Assembly: GCA_030549775.1 (NCBI GenBank)
Contig: CM060174.1
Location: 95,806,132 to 95,870,131 of the forward strand
DNA length: 64,000 bases
Reading direction: 5' to 3'
Source of the DNA: Tamarix chinensis
Lineage: Eukaryota; Streptophyta; Magnoliopsida; Caryophyllales; Tamaricaceae
The notes beneath the pieces were generated by a model, which made no database searches, was not told the origin of the DNA, and worked only from the letters and a program-made list of their open reading frames with translations. Every line of letters starts with the position of its first letter. Position 1 is the first letter of the stretch. Shown piece after piece: positions 49,030 through 59,303 of the stretch. The translations under genes and the position numbers were made by a program.

Positions 49030-49950
49030 ATTTTTGGCCGGGTTATGCCCGAATTTTTTGGATTCGTCCGATTTAGCGATTTTGGATAAATTGATTATAC
49101 AGTATGTTTTTAAACATATTTAATTTCATGTTGGAACCGTCAATTTGAGAAATTTATGCAGGTTTTATCAAAACTTGATTCCTAGGTCAAATTTTGGGTG
49201 TAGTGAAATTGGGTCGTATAATTGAGCCGTCCCGCTCAATTGATTTTATAATATCGTTTAAAATGTATTTAATTTTATATTGGAAGTGTTGATTTGGGAA
49301 AATTGTACATAATTGATCGGAATTGGATTTTTAGGTCAAAACTCCCGCGGGTTTAAATTGGATTGTGTAATCGGGTTATTTTATTCAATTGAATATATAA
49401 ATTACATTAGAATATGTTTAATTACATTTCCGAACCGTCAATTGATATGTTTTGGCAAAAATTGATCGGATTTACATTCCGGACTCAAAAATCCTAATTG
49501 TGCTAAATTGTGTATTTATTTTATTGGTTTTGGGTAATTGATTATTTGATATGTTATAACATGTGTTAAATTGCATTTCTAAACATTCAATTTGATTGAA
49601 TTAATATAATTCAACCGAATTGTATTTTCGGGCCTAAAACTCTAGATTTCAAGTGAGATTATGAAATTGGTTATTGTATAGTTGTTTTTCAAAAATTAAA
49701 TTTATAAAAGTAGTTGAAATGATCCTAATTGTATTCTAATACCTTTAATTAGAATTAATTGATTTGAATTACCTGAGTTTATGTCGTGGGCTTTAAAACC
49801 CCAATTTTGAAAATTGATCATCTGGAATTGATTAATCGGAAGATTGTTTTGTTGAAATTGATCGTCTAGATTTATCTAAAATTGGTTTAATTGTGTTTTA
49901 AAACTATCGATTTGAGGTAATCGAAGTGATTTGGCCGATTCGTGGTTTAG
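49030..49950 (+). repeat. About 150-bp degenerate tandem repeats of LTR F
   Basis: A recurring segment (AATTG(A/G)ATTTTTAGGTCAAAA-like) appears near 49176, 49323, 49471, 49619, 49778 and 49940, so spacing is about 147-162 bp. Each unit also has a TTTAATT.CAT.T..GAACCGTCAATT-like part. Units are highly diverged, indicating an old array carried by the LTR. Confidence 0.7.
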
Positions 49951-51357
49951 GCATTAAAAACCCTAATCTTCGGGGATGATTTTATAAAATTAATTTTGCT
50001 ATGCGTCTTTTATCTAACCGATTTCTATCTTTGGGTTTTAAATCATTTAAATTATGTTTTAATCTAATCGGTTTGGATTTGGTTCTATGTAAATGGTTGG
50101 TTTGCCTATTTAGTTGTAAAACCTAATGAATAAGTTATCTTCGATAAATTAATTTATAATCGGTTATCTTTCTTGGGCTTTCCAAATTAATTTGAAATGT
50201 CCTAAATGTACTTTTATTAATCCGTTTTGATTTATAATTAATCTTAAATCTTAATAGAGCTATGCTTTTAAGTCCTAAGTTTTGGACACGTTTTCCAAGA
50301 AAGATTGTTTGTGTCCGTTTGTGTTTATTTAATCAGAATATGTGAATTATTAATTGATAAGATAGTTTCTAACTTAGTTTTCGATGACTATCGACGATCT
50401 AGGAAAGCTTTATTGTGGATCCACGAGCTAGTGATCTCTCTATCCCTCTTATCTCACTTAGCTAGCTTCGGATCCAGGTAAGTCTCTACTTACCTCCACT
50501 TATGGGTGTTTCGTAAGAATGTGGCTAAGATCACTTCTATGTGTGTTATGTGCCTTGTGTGCCATGTGTTATGTCAGGTTGTGTACTATATGATTTTAAT
50601 GACCAATTACTTGTAGCGCAGTTTGGAGTTGAGGTATGCTTATATGAATTCCTTATGACATGTGTGTAAGGATTGTTCTGTTGTGTTTATGATATTTTAT
50701 GACGTGACCCTCTAGGACATGCATGCTAGGATGTTAATAATATGATGTGAGGTAAAAGGATAAAATGGGGAAAAATGTGGAAGTAAGAACAATCAAGGAA
50801 GAGTAGAGCAATGGGTTAAGAGTGGAAATTGTTGTATAAGGGGTGATTATGGGTGTCATGGGAGAGGAGAGATATTGGGTGAAAAAGAGAGGGGTTACTT
50901 GTGGGAGAAGAAAGGTGCTAGAGTTGAAGTGGCCAACTAGGGTTTTTTGGTCACATGTGGAATCGAGGGGTAAAGCAATATGATTTGGGATTGGATCTAA
51001 ATGAGATGAGGTGTGGGACGATAAATGGAGTAATGGTAGTGTAAGTGAGAGAAAGTTGGGCCACATAGGTCTAATTGGGGTTTCCAAGGAAAAACCTCAG
51101 AGGGAGATAGCATGTGGAGTGGATGTCACAAGGTGTTGGGCCTTAACCCACACCCTTAGGAGTTGGTTTTCATTATGTGTAAGCGTAAAGGGGAATGGAT
51201 ATCGAGGTGTGATAAGGGGCGCAAGAGTCCCACGATATGGGACGGGCTCTCCTAAGAGGATAAGTGTGGATAAAGTTAGCCATGCATGTCAAGGGTAAAA
51301 TACTTTCAAATAAGATATGTTAAGACACTAATTACTTAAAGAGGAAGATGTTGAGCC

Positions 51358-51750
51358 GGACCCAGACTGGTCCACCGGCGAATAATAGTGGTTAGGGCCA
51401 GGGTGCCCTACATGACCGGTCCATCGGCTATAATAGTGGCCAGACGGGTTTTGCCCTGCATGATTTCTGGTCCACCGGCTATAATAGTGGCCAGACGGGT
51501 TTTGCCCTGCATGATTTCTGGTCCACCGGCTATAATAGTGGGGGATTCCGTGCTAAAAAAACCGAACGTAATAACGATAAGACATGGGAAAGACACAAAG
51601 TAATTACAGTGAAACATCATGTGAGTCGGGGCCAAACCGGTCCACCGGCGAATAATAGTGGCCAGGAGCGTTCTACCCTGCATGACCGGTCCACCGGCTA
51701 TAATAGACGCATTTTGCCCTGCATGATTTCCGGTCCACCGGCTATAGGTT
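51358..51750 (+). repeat. CCGG repeat blocks of LTR F (51-bp units)
   Basis: Unit starts GGTCCA at 51418, 51469 and 51520 are exactly 51 bp apart, and the last two units are nearly identical, so this block expanded recently. The second block starts near 51639 after the TAATTACAGTGAAACATCAT spacer. Confidence 0.9.
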
Positions 51751-51844
51751 CCCGCACTCACATGAATCGATAAAGACTATGATGTGAATCGATTATATTT
51801 ACCAAAGATCTAAAGAATGAGTCTACTCGACTGGGGCTGGACAT

Positions 51845-51960
51845 GTCCCTAAGTAATGTCCGTGGGGGCTAAATGCCCGATTAGTTTGGTTTGGCATTGT
51901 CCAAAAATGCCCGATTGGTTGGTTTAAAATTATCCATAAATGCCTGGTTGGTTTATCTGA
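51845..51960 (+). repeat. AATGCCCGATTGGTTTGGTTT repeats of LTR F
   Basis: Three degenerate units (AAATGCCCGATTAGTTTGGT, AAATGCCCGATTGGTTGGTT, AAATGCCTGGTTGGTTTATC) of about 45-50 bp, each after a TCC(A/G) element. Confidence 0.7.
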
Positions 51961-52445
51961 ATCTCTTATCGGTTTAAGATGTTACATATGTTTCGCATGT
52001 TATTATATGTGTATGGTAGGACTTATGATGTGGATATTGAGTATGCATAATATTATATCAACGTAATGCACCATGATTCAATATGCACTTGATGTTATAC
52101 CTTACGTCTCTCCCATAGGATAGGGTAGTGAGATTTACTCAGTATTGGACCCGTACTGATACTACCTTGGTTGAATGGGTCCTGTGATGATCCACCGATG
52201 GCGGGGAGCAGACCACCTGTGCAGGTTTATGATCGGGTACTATTTTGGGGTGGAAGGCTCGACTTGAGTGAGTAGGCGATCCGGATATTTATCCTTCGGG
52301 ATTTGTTTTGTTTAATTGTATTCATCTTTGGAAGTTATAAGTGTTGTATTTAAATTTCCAAGGGTTTTGTAATTGACTTTTAATTTCTCGTAACACTGTT
52401 ATGCTTTTAAAATTCGGATTTAATTGTTTGACAGGTTTAGCCTTG

Positions 52446-52490
52446 CATCTAACATGAGATAGATGGTTGACATTTATCTTGTGTTAGATG
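52446..52490 (+). promoter_or_regulatory. Terminal hairpin of LTR F (family-2 form)
   Basis: CATCTAACATGAGATA pairs with TATCTTGTGTTAGATG, 16 base pairs with two G-T wobbles and no mismatch, 13-nt loop. Directly followed by TGGCGGTAACATTTCCC. Confidence 0.85.
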
Positions 52491-53004
52491 TGGCGGTAAC
52501 ATTTCCCAAATTCTCTCCTAGCTTCCACTTTACTCTTTTAAAAAAAATTAGGAGTGAAATTTGGGGGTGTTACAATAGAAGAGTTATTTGGGTGTTTGGA
52601 AGCTTTGGGTGAAAAAAATAGTACGTAGGACATTGTAAGGGTATGGAGGAGACTAAATTAGGGTTTGGAGTGATTAACTATGGGTTGTTGTGATTAACTA
52701 GGGTTGGAGTGGCTAATTGTGATTTGTTGTGGTTAACTAAGATTTGAAATGGCTAATTATGGTTGTTATGGTTAAATAGGGTTTGGAGTGGTTAACTATG
52801 GTTTGTTGTGGTTAATTAGGGTTTGGTGTGGTTGCTTAGAGTTTTTGTTGTATCATGTGTAATTAGTGATTAAAGTGTAATTATGATGGTAGAATCTATC
52901 ATTTGTGATGTGTAAAGTGTAGAGAGAATGATTCATGCATGTCTAAAGTGAAAGCTTTTGAATAAGATACTTAAGACACTAATCACTTAAAGTGGAAGAT
53001 ATTG

Positions 53005-53410
53005 AGACGGGACCAGCCGATCCACCAGTTAGGAATAGTGGTTAGAGTTTTTACCCTATGTGCAACCGATCTACCAATTATAATAGTGGTTAGGGTTTTT
53101 ACCTTATATGCGACCGATCCACCGGTTATAATAGTGGTTAGGACATGATGTCCTATGTGTGACCGGCCCACCACTTATAATAGTGGGGAATCCCGAGCTC
53201 AATAAAAACAAACCAGAGTTTGTTAAGACACCTAAAAGATACTAATTACTTACAGCGGAATACTATGCGAGTAGGAGCCGAACCGATCCACCGATTAGGA
53301 ATAGTGGTTAGGGTTTTACCCTATATGTGACTGATCCACCGGTAATAATAGTGTTTAGGGCATGATGCTCTATGTGTGACTGACCCACTGGTTATAATAG
53401 TGAGGTGTTC
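53005..53410 (+). repeat. CCGG-type repeat blocks of LTR G
   Basis: Degenerate units (CCGATCCACC(G/A)GTTATAATAG) with linkers such as AGGACATGATGTCCT, which is a perfect 15-bp palindrome with a one-base centre. Two blocks are separated by TACTTACAGCGGAATACTAT. H is inserted just after the second block. Confidence 0.85.
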
Positions 53411-53550
53411 CTATACTCGCATGGATTTGATAAAAAGTATGGTGTGAATCTGTAACACCCCCAAAATTCACTACAGAAAAATTTCGTTAATTAAAAGGAA
53501 ATTAGCGGAAGCAATTTAATAAACCGTGAACTTTGGGAGTATTACTGCCA

Positions 53551-53596
53551 CACTTAGTACCAGACCGATTCACTCATACCATTCCAGTACTAAGTG
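53551..53596 (-). promoter_or_regulatory. Terminal hairpin of copy H
   Basis: CACTTAGTAC and GTACTAAGTG are perfect 10-bp arms with a 26-nt loop, next to the complement of TGGCAGTAATAC. Confidence 0.8.
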
Positions 53597-54119
53597 CTAA
53601 GGCTAAAAGCATAGAACACAATTTACAATCCATTTTTAAATCAAAGTAGCGCATCAAATCATTTATAGGAATAGTTCCACCAATGGTGGTTACTTTAACA
53701 ACGTTAACATTAAAACCCAGGAATTTAAAAGAGAGAAAGAGAAAAGCCTGACGGTACAGGATAATTCCTTACTCTCTTTCTCGTAGCCCACTTGAGTAGC
53801 ACCTGAAAAGACCTGCAAGGGGCACTGCACATTGAATAGGTAGGGGCCCCACAAAGAGAATCCCTTCAGTACTATGGTACTGAGTAACCCTTTAATACCA
53901 TACTTAAACACATGCCCGCAATGCAACACATAATGCAAGCTATATACATATAAAATCAGAGGTGCATACATAACAATTACATATATAACGAGTTATAAGT
54001 CACGATCGATTCTTTTGGGCCTTAAGCCATGTCATAGTGTAAAATCAATACATTCGGGCCTTAAGCCATTATTCCATCACCATTCAATCAATCCCATACT
54101 TTATATCCATGTGAGTGCG

Positions 54120-54530
54120 AGAACCCCACTATTATAGCCGGTGGATCGGTCACTTATAGGGCAGAACGCACCTAACCACTATTATATGCCGGTGGATCGG
54201 TCTCCAGGGCAAAACGCTCCTAGCCACTATTATTCGCCGGTGGACCGGTCTGGCCCCGACTCACATGGTGTTCCACTATAAGTGATTAGTATTTTTCCAT
54301 AACTTTATTCACATACATAACTGATTTTATTGAGCTCGGGACCCCCACTATTATTGCCGGTGGACCGGAATATATGTATCAACATCATCCAGGGCAACAC
54401 TCTCCTGGGCCACTATTATATTCGGTAGACCGGTACTCAATATCACTTGCCAGGGCAACACGCTCCTGGGCCACTATTATAACCGGTGGATCAGTACTCA
54501 ATATCATAAGTCATCTGGGCCCGACTCATT
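54120..54530 (-). repeat. CCGG repeat blocks of copy H
   Basis: Plus-strand CCACTATTAT(A)GCCGGTGGACCGG-type units with CAGGGCAACACGCTCCTGG linkers, in two blocks around a TTCCACTATAAGTGATTAGT spacer. Confidence 0.85.
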
Positions 54531-55139
54531 AATATTTCACTTTCATTATTAGTATCTTTCCTTTCCTTAATCAGCACAACAATTATATTCATCTACCTCG
54601 AACGGGAGATCAAGAACCCAAGACACAAAGGCACACCAGTCGTACCAGTGCATATAAGCTACTCAATACCCTTCAACCACGAACCCAAGGACGCAAAGGT
54701 ACTCTGGTCGTACTGGTGTATAAAACTACTCAGTACCCTACCGATAAGGACACCTAATCCATAAGTATGCATACCGCCTAACTAGGTCCGTAGAGCTAGA
54801 TAGAGTAAGATATAGGGTCTGGCTGGGGCACAAAGGCACACCATCAAATACCAGAATAATCGTGGACTAAACCACGTCTTTAGGGTAGCGACCCCTAAAG
54901 AGTCACCATTCCTGATCTCGAGGTCTTTCACTTTAAGTATTAGTATCTTAATTAAAGTGATCACAAAAGGCACAATAATCAGATACTTATCCACTTTCAA
55001 TCGTTCCCATATCATTAGTCGTTTCTTATTCAGACGGTTATCCAAGCTATCATAGAGAAACCATTAAGGCCATACTAATTATCAAATACTCTTACTTGGC
55101 TAATCAGAATTATTTGAATCATATTATAATATTCCACAA

Positions 55140-56800
55140 TCACAACGACATGTTAGGTACAAATTACTCATTTACCCCTTACTTATATAATTGCTAAGTC
55201 ATCCCTTCTTTACTTGATAGATTACCATATTACCCTTTAGGTTGCATAATTACCAAATTACCCCTTATCCAATTTAGGTTATCAAGTTGTCTCCTACACT
55301 TTTTAGATCACCATTCACCCCTTATAATTGCTACACTTAACATATGTCCCATTTGGTTGGTTAGATTACTATTTTGTCCTTTTCTTTTATTATAATTAAC
55401 AACTTTCCCTTCAATTGGATAAATTAGTAAATTACCCATCTCCGCTATTATGATTACCAGTTTCCCCCTTTATTAGGTTAAATAATTACTAACTCACCCT
55501 TTAGTCGATTAATTACCAAATTGCCCTTATCCATCGTCATAATTACCGAATTGCCCCTTAGTTTGTTAAATTACCAAATTACCCTTTTCCATTGTCATAA
55601 TTACCATTCTACCCTTCTCAATTATTATAATTACCATTTTACCCTTTTCAATTATAAATCCCAAATTACCCCTTCTTCATAATTACAATCATTAATTCAC
55701 CCTTCTTCCTAATTATAATTACCAATTTACCCTCCTCCATATTTGTAATTATTAATTTACCCTTCTCCATATTTATAATTATTAATTTACCCTTCTCTAT
55801 TCTTATAATTACTATATTGTCTTTCTCCATTATTAAAATTACCATAATGCCCTTTTATTGGTTAATTTACCGAGTTACCCTTCTCTATTATCATACTTAT
55901 CCAATTGCCCTTCTATAATCATAATTTAATTACTAAATTATCTTTCGTCGTTATCATAATTACCAAGTTACTCCTTACTCCCAAATTTGCCATAAACGTC
56001 CTTTTATTTACAAAATTACTCTTCTACCCCTTAATCCCAAATTACCATAATATCCTTTTATTTACAAAATTACCACAATACCCTTTTACTTATAAAATTA
56101 CCATAACACTCCTTTTACTTTACAAATTACTATTTTACCCTTTTACATCCAAAATTACCATTTTTATTTTTCCTTACAAAATTACCATTTATCCCTTCTT
56201 TTCCAAAATTACCATATTACCCTTTTCTCCCAAAATTACCATAATACCCCTTATAAAATTATCATTTCGCCATTCATTTATAAAATTACCATATTACCAT
56301 TTACTTATGAAATTACCATAATTCCCCTTACTTATAAAATTATCATTTTGCCACTCACTTATAAATTACCATATTACCATTTACTTATGAAATTACTATT
56401 TTGCCCCTCTACCTCCAAAATTACCATACTGCCCCTTTACTTGAAAAACTACCATATTTTCCTTTACTCATAAAATTACCATAACACCCCTAACTTCCAT
56501 AATTACCACAATACCCCTTCTCACTTATAAAATTACCATATTGCCCTTTTCCTTCAAAATTACCATAATACCCCTCTTTCTCACAACTTACAATTTTATC
56601 ATTTTACTTATAAAATTATCATTTCACCCCTTTCTTTTGAAATTACCAAAATACCATTTTACTAACAAAAATTACCAATTTACCCTTTTACTCCAAAATT
56701 CCCAAAATACCCTTTCACTTATAAAGTTACCATTTTACCCTTTTATTACAAAATTTCCAAAATATCCTTTTCACTTATAAAATTTCCACTTAACCCCTTT
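55140..56800. repeat. 1.6-kb AATTACCATATTACCCTTTT minisatellite of copy H
   Basis: A long array of about 20-26-bp units with core AAATTACCATA(A/T)(T)ACCC(C)TT(T), strongly strand-asymmetric (C but almost no G on the plus strand). It starts as AATTACCAAATTACCCCTT variants and is most regular at about 56040-56760. The 138-aa and 79-aa plus frames here are artefacts of the repeat. Confidence 0.9.
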
Positions 56801-59303
56801 ATTATGCCACTTTTATGAATTTACCACCAATACATAAAATACCAATATTAGCACTTCATTCTTATCATTTAAGTCCACCAACTTGTCATTATTCAACATA
56901 ATACTCATTAGCAACTACATATATTAGATCACATACTTCATAAGCATGTCACTAAAATACCCTTAGACAATAATATTATTCATGCATTAGCAACATAATA
57001 CATCATAGACAAGCATCTAACATTTCCATCAATAATCAAACTCCTTCCTTAATTATCATACCTACACATGGCACAAAGGCTATCATACTTTTCCTTTTTT
57101 ATCAATCAATATAAACAACCATCTATATATCATGCTAGGCACACAAGACATGCATAAAATCATACTAAAATCCCCAATGTGCTAGCATACGTTTTTCCAA
57201 GTATTTAAGTGAGGATTAATGATTACCTTAGATCCTGCAAAAATCAAACCTTACCGGTATCCCGGTTAAATATTCAAACTTTAAATAGAAAAATCAACAC
57301 CTAAAAATAGTATCAAAGCTTATCATGTTAGAAACAAGAATCCAAGCATAAAACTTTATAAAATTTAATTAATAAAACACTTAACTAAAAATGCTATTAT
57401 ACCTTAAATTTTTTTATTAAAAGACTAAATCATGCAGCAGCTCATCCCGCTCATGCAGCATGAGCTGCATGCAAAATAAAAAGGGGGAGTCTCGAAGAGG
57501 GGGTTAAAGAACGCAAAATATGTTATTTTCGGGTTAGGGTCTTTAGGCTAGAAAAGAAGGTAGGTGGGGGAGGATTGGAGGCAAGGTAAGGGTGCAGGAG
57601 TGAAGAGGGGGTGTAGGTGGTGGCTGGGGATGGTTTCACGGCGGCGGCAAGGCGGTGAAGATGGTTGTCGGGCTGGGCGTGGCTGAGAAGGAAGGAAAAG
57701 AGAGGGGAAAAATGAAGGGGTGCAAGGGCTGTTTTCGACCAACTAAGGCATGGTGGTGGTAGAGGGGGTTGCGGGGTGTCGAATGGTGGGTTTGGTGGCG
57801 GCAGAGGTGGCCGGACGACGGCGAACAAGGCGGTTGCAGGTGGCTTGGCAATAAGGGAGAAAAGTGGGGAGGAAAAAGAAGAGGTGGAGAAAGGAGGAGT
57901 TGTAGGGGCTCGAGGGTAGCTTGAGGGATCTCGTGGTGGCGCAAGACAGTAGCAGATGGTGGCAGAAAGCGGCGCAAGGGCTGGGTGCGGTGGTGTAAGC
58001 GGCGGAGATAAAAAAACCGGGGAAAAATGGGGGGAGAAGGAAGGAGAGAAGAGGGAGCTCGGGGAAGGAGATGAAGCTCAAAATTATGGGGAATGAAGAG
58101 CCGGTGAGGGTAAGAAAAAACAGAGGGAGAGGCAGGGGGAGTAGGTGGCCGGTCGGGGCTGTAGTAGGGTGGCAGGGGTGGTCGGTTGGTAGGGGAAAGG
58201 AAGGGAAGAAGAAGGAAAGGAAGATGGCATGCGGGTTAGGGATTCAAGGGTTAGTTTGGTTCAAAATTGGAAAGAAAATGACAGGGGAGAGAGAGGAAGA
58301 GAGAGCAGGTACGGTGGCAGGTGGCGGCAGTTGCAGGGCGGCTCGGTGGTGGCAGGCATGGCGTCGTCGAGCTGGTCGGTCACGAGCAAGGAGAAGAAGA
58401 AAGAAAAAAAGAAGGAGGGCGGAGCAGACCGGTTGGCATAGAGGAGGAAGATCGATTGGTCCGGTCTAGGAAAAGAAAAATAAAGGGGAATTTGGGTTGT
58501 GTTGGACGGACGTGCGAGGAGGAGAAGGGGGGAGAAACGAGCCTGTGGCCCAGTGCGCAAGGAGGAGGGGGAAGCAGGCCGGTGCGGGCAGCCCAAGAAG
58601 GAGAAAAAGGAAAAGAAAAGAAAGAAGAAAAAAGGAGAAAAAGGAGAAGGAAAAGAAAAAGAAAAATGAGAAAATAGGAGAAATAAAATAAATTAATTTA
58701 TAAAATCATAAAATGTAATATTCTTGATAAATTATTGAATTTAATAATTTAATTCATTATAATCTAATATATTGGTTTAAAAAGGATGAAGTTAGTAAAA
58801 TATTAGTTTGGAAAATTATTTAAATAAAAATAGCATGATAAAATAACAAAATATCTATTTTAATTTACTAAATATTCCCGTCAAAATTTATATATCAAAA
58901 ATCCATAAATTAATTAAATTAAATAATTTTAAAAGCTAATTTATTTCAAATAGAAGCTATTTATTAAATTATTCAGTGGCGGAGCCAGACTTTCGATTTC
59001 ATGGTGTCCCTTGTATAACACCAACTGCAACCAAAGTACGTAGAGATACTCGTCAAAGGCAATTTTCAATAATTATAGGTTATCCCCAAGGTATTTCATA
59101 ATCAACAAGCCACTAAACAACAATAAAATCATTAATCTCGGTAATTCACGTGAATATCACCAAAATAAAGCTCTTCGCAAGACTCAGACACATTAAACGT
59201 ATTTACTTCCAAGATAAAAACCGTCTCACACTAAATATTTCAGACAAGAAAGAACATTAACCTTATCAATATATTACGCTTAAATATAAAATTTTACATA
59301 ATT

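Larger units (their letters stand above)
50478..52224 (+). other. Putative LTR-internal intron of F
   Basis: A perfect donor context CCAG|GTAAGT and acceptor ACCTGTGCAG|GT bound 1747 bp. Equivalent sites in K (37255 and 35504, minus) are identical. Inferred from sequence signals only. Confidence 0.4.
47665..52574 (+). mobile_element. Giant solo LTR F (4910 bp, family 2, TSD ATAGA)
   Basis: Starts TGTAATACCCCATAATTTT and ends AATTTGGGGGTGTTACA, flanked by ATAGA at 47660-47664 and 52575-52579. Parts: TTCG-rich AT 5' end, GC-rich leader 48530-48895, 150-bp degenerate repeats 49030-49950, donor-like CCAG|GTAAGT at 50478, CCGG blocks 51358-51750, AATGCCCGATTGGTT repeats 51845-51960, hairpin 52140-52158, acceptor-like CTGTGCAG|GT at 52224, terminal hairpin 52446-52490. 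No TATAAATA was found, unlike family 1. It is nested in G and is therefore younger than G. Confidence 0.92.
53451..58973 (-). mobile_element. Giant LTR copy H, 5' end lost at the hAT junction
   Basis: The 3' terminus is intact (plus strand TGTAACACCCCCAAAATTC at 53451; left flank GAATC). From its 5' side: AT-rich stretch 58690-58973, GC-rich leader 57490-58690, donor-like AG|GTAATC at 57226, minisatellite 55140-56800, CCGG blocks 54120-54530, hairpin 53867-53882, acceptor-like CCTTGCAG|GT at 53813, terminal hairpin 53551-53596. Its first few tens of bases are missing where the hAT begins. The acceptor-proximal sequence differs from both families, so H is a third subtype. Several leader frames (up to 132 aa) are low-complexity and not genes. 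Confidence 0.8.

Noticed and set aside
55905..56780. 138-aa and 79-aa frames rich in KITI/LLIKL
   Set aside because: They are readings of the AATTACC minisatellite of copy H, not genes.
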